The notes under the pieces are model-generated. The model ran no database searches and was not told where the DNA came from. It saw only the letters and a list, made by a program, of their open reading frames with translations. The translations under genes and the position numbers were made by a program. Shown here piece by piece: positions 6,168 through 6,599 of a stretch of DNA of 6,599 nucleotides. Every line of letters starts with the position of its first letter. Position 1 is the stretch's first letter. Origin of the DNA: Gammaproteobacteria bacterium (GTDB taxonomy: Bacteria; Pseudomonadota; Gammaproteobacteria; Nitrococcales; Nitrococcaceae); assembly GCA_018334525.1 (NCBI GenBank), contig JAGXLT010000056.1, positions 1 through 6,599 of the forward strand, given 5' to 3'.

Positions 6168-6542
6168 TCACCCCTCCAGTTGGTCAGCAAATCCACATTC
6201 CTTTTGAATTGCGGATTGCTGCAATGCTTCATGCTCCCCCATCAATTGAGCAAGCTCTTGCTCCTTGTCGCTGCCTGCAAGAAAAAACAATGCTGGCCAA
6301 AATAGCACTAAGCCAACGCCCACCGCAGCAGCATCGTTACTGGCTTCTTTATCTTGTATATCCGCAACGCTTCGCACGCGGCTACTCACCCGTCGCATCT
6401 CACTCTCAACCTGATTACAGTTGAAGGATTGATACTGCATAGGGGAAACGTAACTCGGGGTGATATTTTTTGGACTAGCCGCACACCCCGTTAGCAGGGC
6501 AAGACTTAAAGCAGACAAAAATTTTGTCTTGGTAGCAATCAT
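6168..6542 (-). CDS. Putative lipoprotein of unknown function with C-terminal hydrophobic segment
   Basis: 124 residues. The type II signal peptide ends in lipobox LTGC with Cys20 lipidated, and mature Ala at +2 fits outer-membrane sorting. A central helical region reads FNCNQVESEMRRVSSRV (40-56), then a short linker and a hydrophobic stretch AAVGVGLVLFWPALFFLAG (about 72-90), then a charged helix QELAQLMGEHEALQQSAIQ. Cys42 and Cys116 could pair. I recall similar small lipoproteins (FNC...E.RR..., FWPALFF) in many Gammaproteobacteria, without a known role. The ATG at 6542 is well supported by AGAGGG at 6556-6551, eight bases upstream. The gene converges on the methyltransferase gene with a 39-bp gap. 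The remaining 43 bases to the window end hold upstream sequence with no promoter I can call. Confidence 0.82.
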   Translation of the reverse strand: MIATKTKFLSALSLALLTGCAASPKNITPSYVSPMQYQSFNCNQVESEMRRVSSRVRSVADIQDKEASNDAAAVGVGLVLFWPALFFLAGSDKEQELAQLMGEHEALQQSAIQKECGFADQLEG

Positions 6543-6599
6543 ACGTAGGTCCCTCTACGATTGTTGGGCGTTCAAAGTAGCCGGCTTTGAAATTGACTG

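Overview
The window looks like a compact piece of a gammaproteobacterial chromosome. Coding density is very high, GC content appears moderate (estimated by eye), and the families are typical of Gammaproteobacteria: a Kef-type antiporter with an RCK_N domain, YaiI/UPF0178, an EamA exporter, small Cys-pair lipoproteins and an Rpn/YhgA-type nuclease. I cannot name a genus. There are no tRNA or rRNA genes, no insertion sequence ends and no CRISPR array. Every non-coding gap is about 100 bases or shorter.

Layout: (i) 1-836 (+) is the 3' part of a monovalent cation:proton antiporter of the CPA2/Kef type, cut by the window edge. (ii) 826-1875 (-) is an intact Rpn-family PD-(D/E)XK nuclease gene. It overlaps the antiporter tail-to-tail by 11 bp. 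Its C-terminal part carries five in-frame 12-bp repeats (GRQE tetrapeptides). It also has an internal ATG preceded by a perfect AGGAGG Shine-Dalgarno, which predicts a separately translated 105-residue C-terminal protein. This is the gene-within-gene toxin/antitoxin layout reported for E. coli rpn genes and is the most interesting part of the window. (iii) 1975-2325 (+) encodes a small lipoprotein of unknown function. (iv) 4648-2311 (-) is a three-gene unit with overlapping reading frames: an EamA/DMT exporter, an exported serine hydrolase of the beta-lactamase/S12 fold, and a YaiI-family protein. (v) 4696-6128 (+) is a divergent two-gene unit: an exported histidine phosphatase overlapping by 4 bp (ATGA) a homocysteine S-methyltransferase. 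(vi) 6542-6168 (-) encodes a second lipoprotein of unknown function, convergent with the methyltransferase across a 39-bp gap (6129-6167) in which I see no convincing terminator.

How the genes relate: gene pairs sharing ATGA or GTGTTAA overlaps are probably co-transcribed and translationally coupled. Their products do not form an obvious pathway. The methyltransferase points to methionine regeneration from a methylated sulfonium donor, and the EamA protein could move a small metabolite, but a link between them is speculation. The Rpn gene is the only clearly accessory (defence/toxin-like) element and sits among ordinary metabolic and envelope genes without flanking mobile-element remains.
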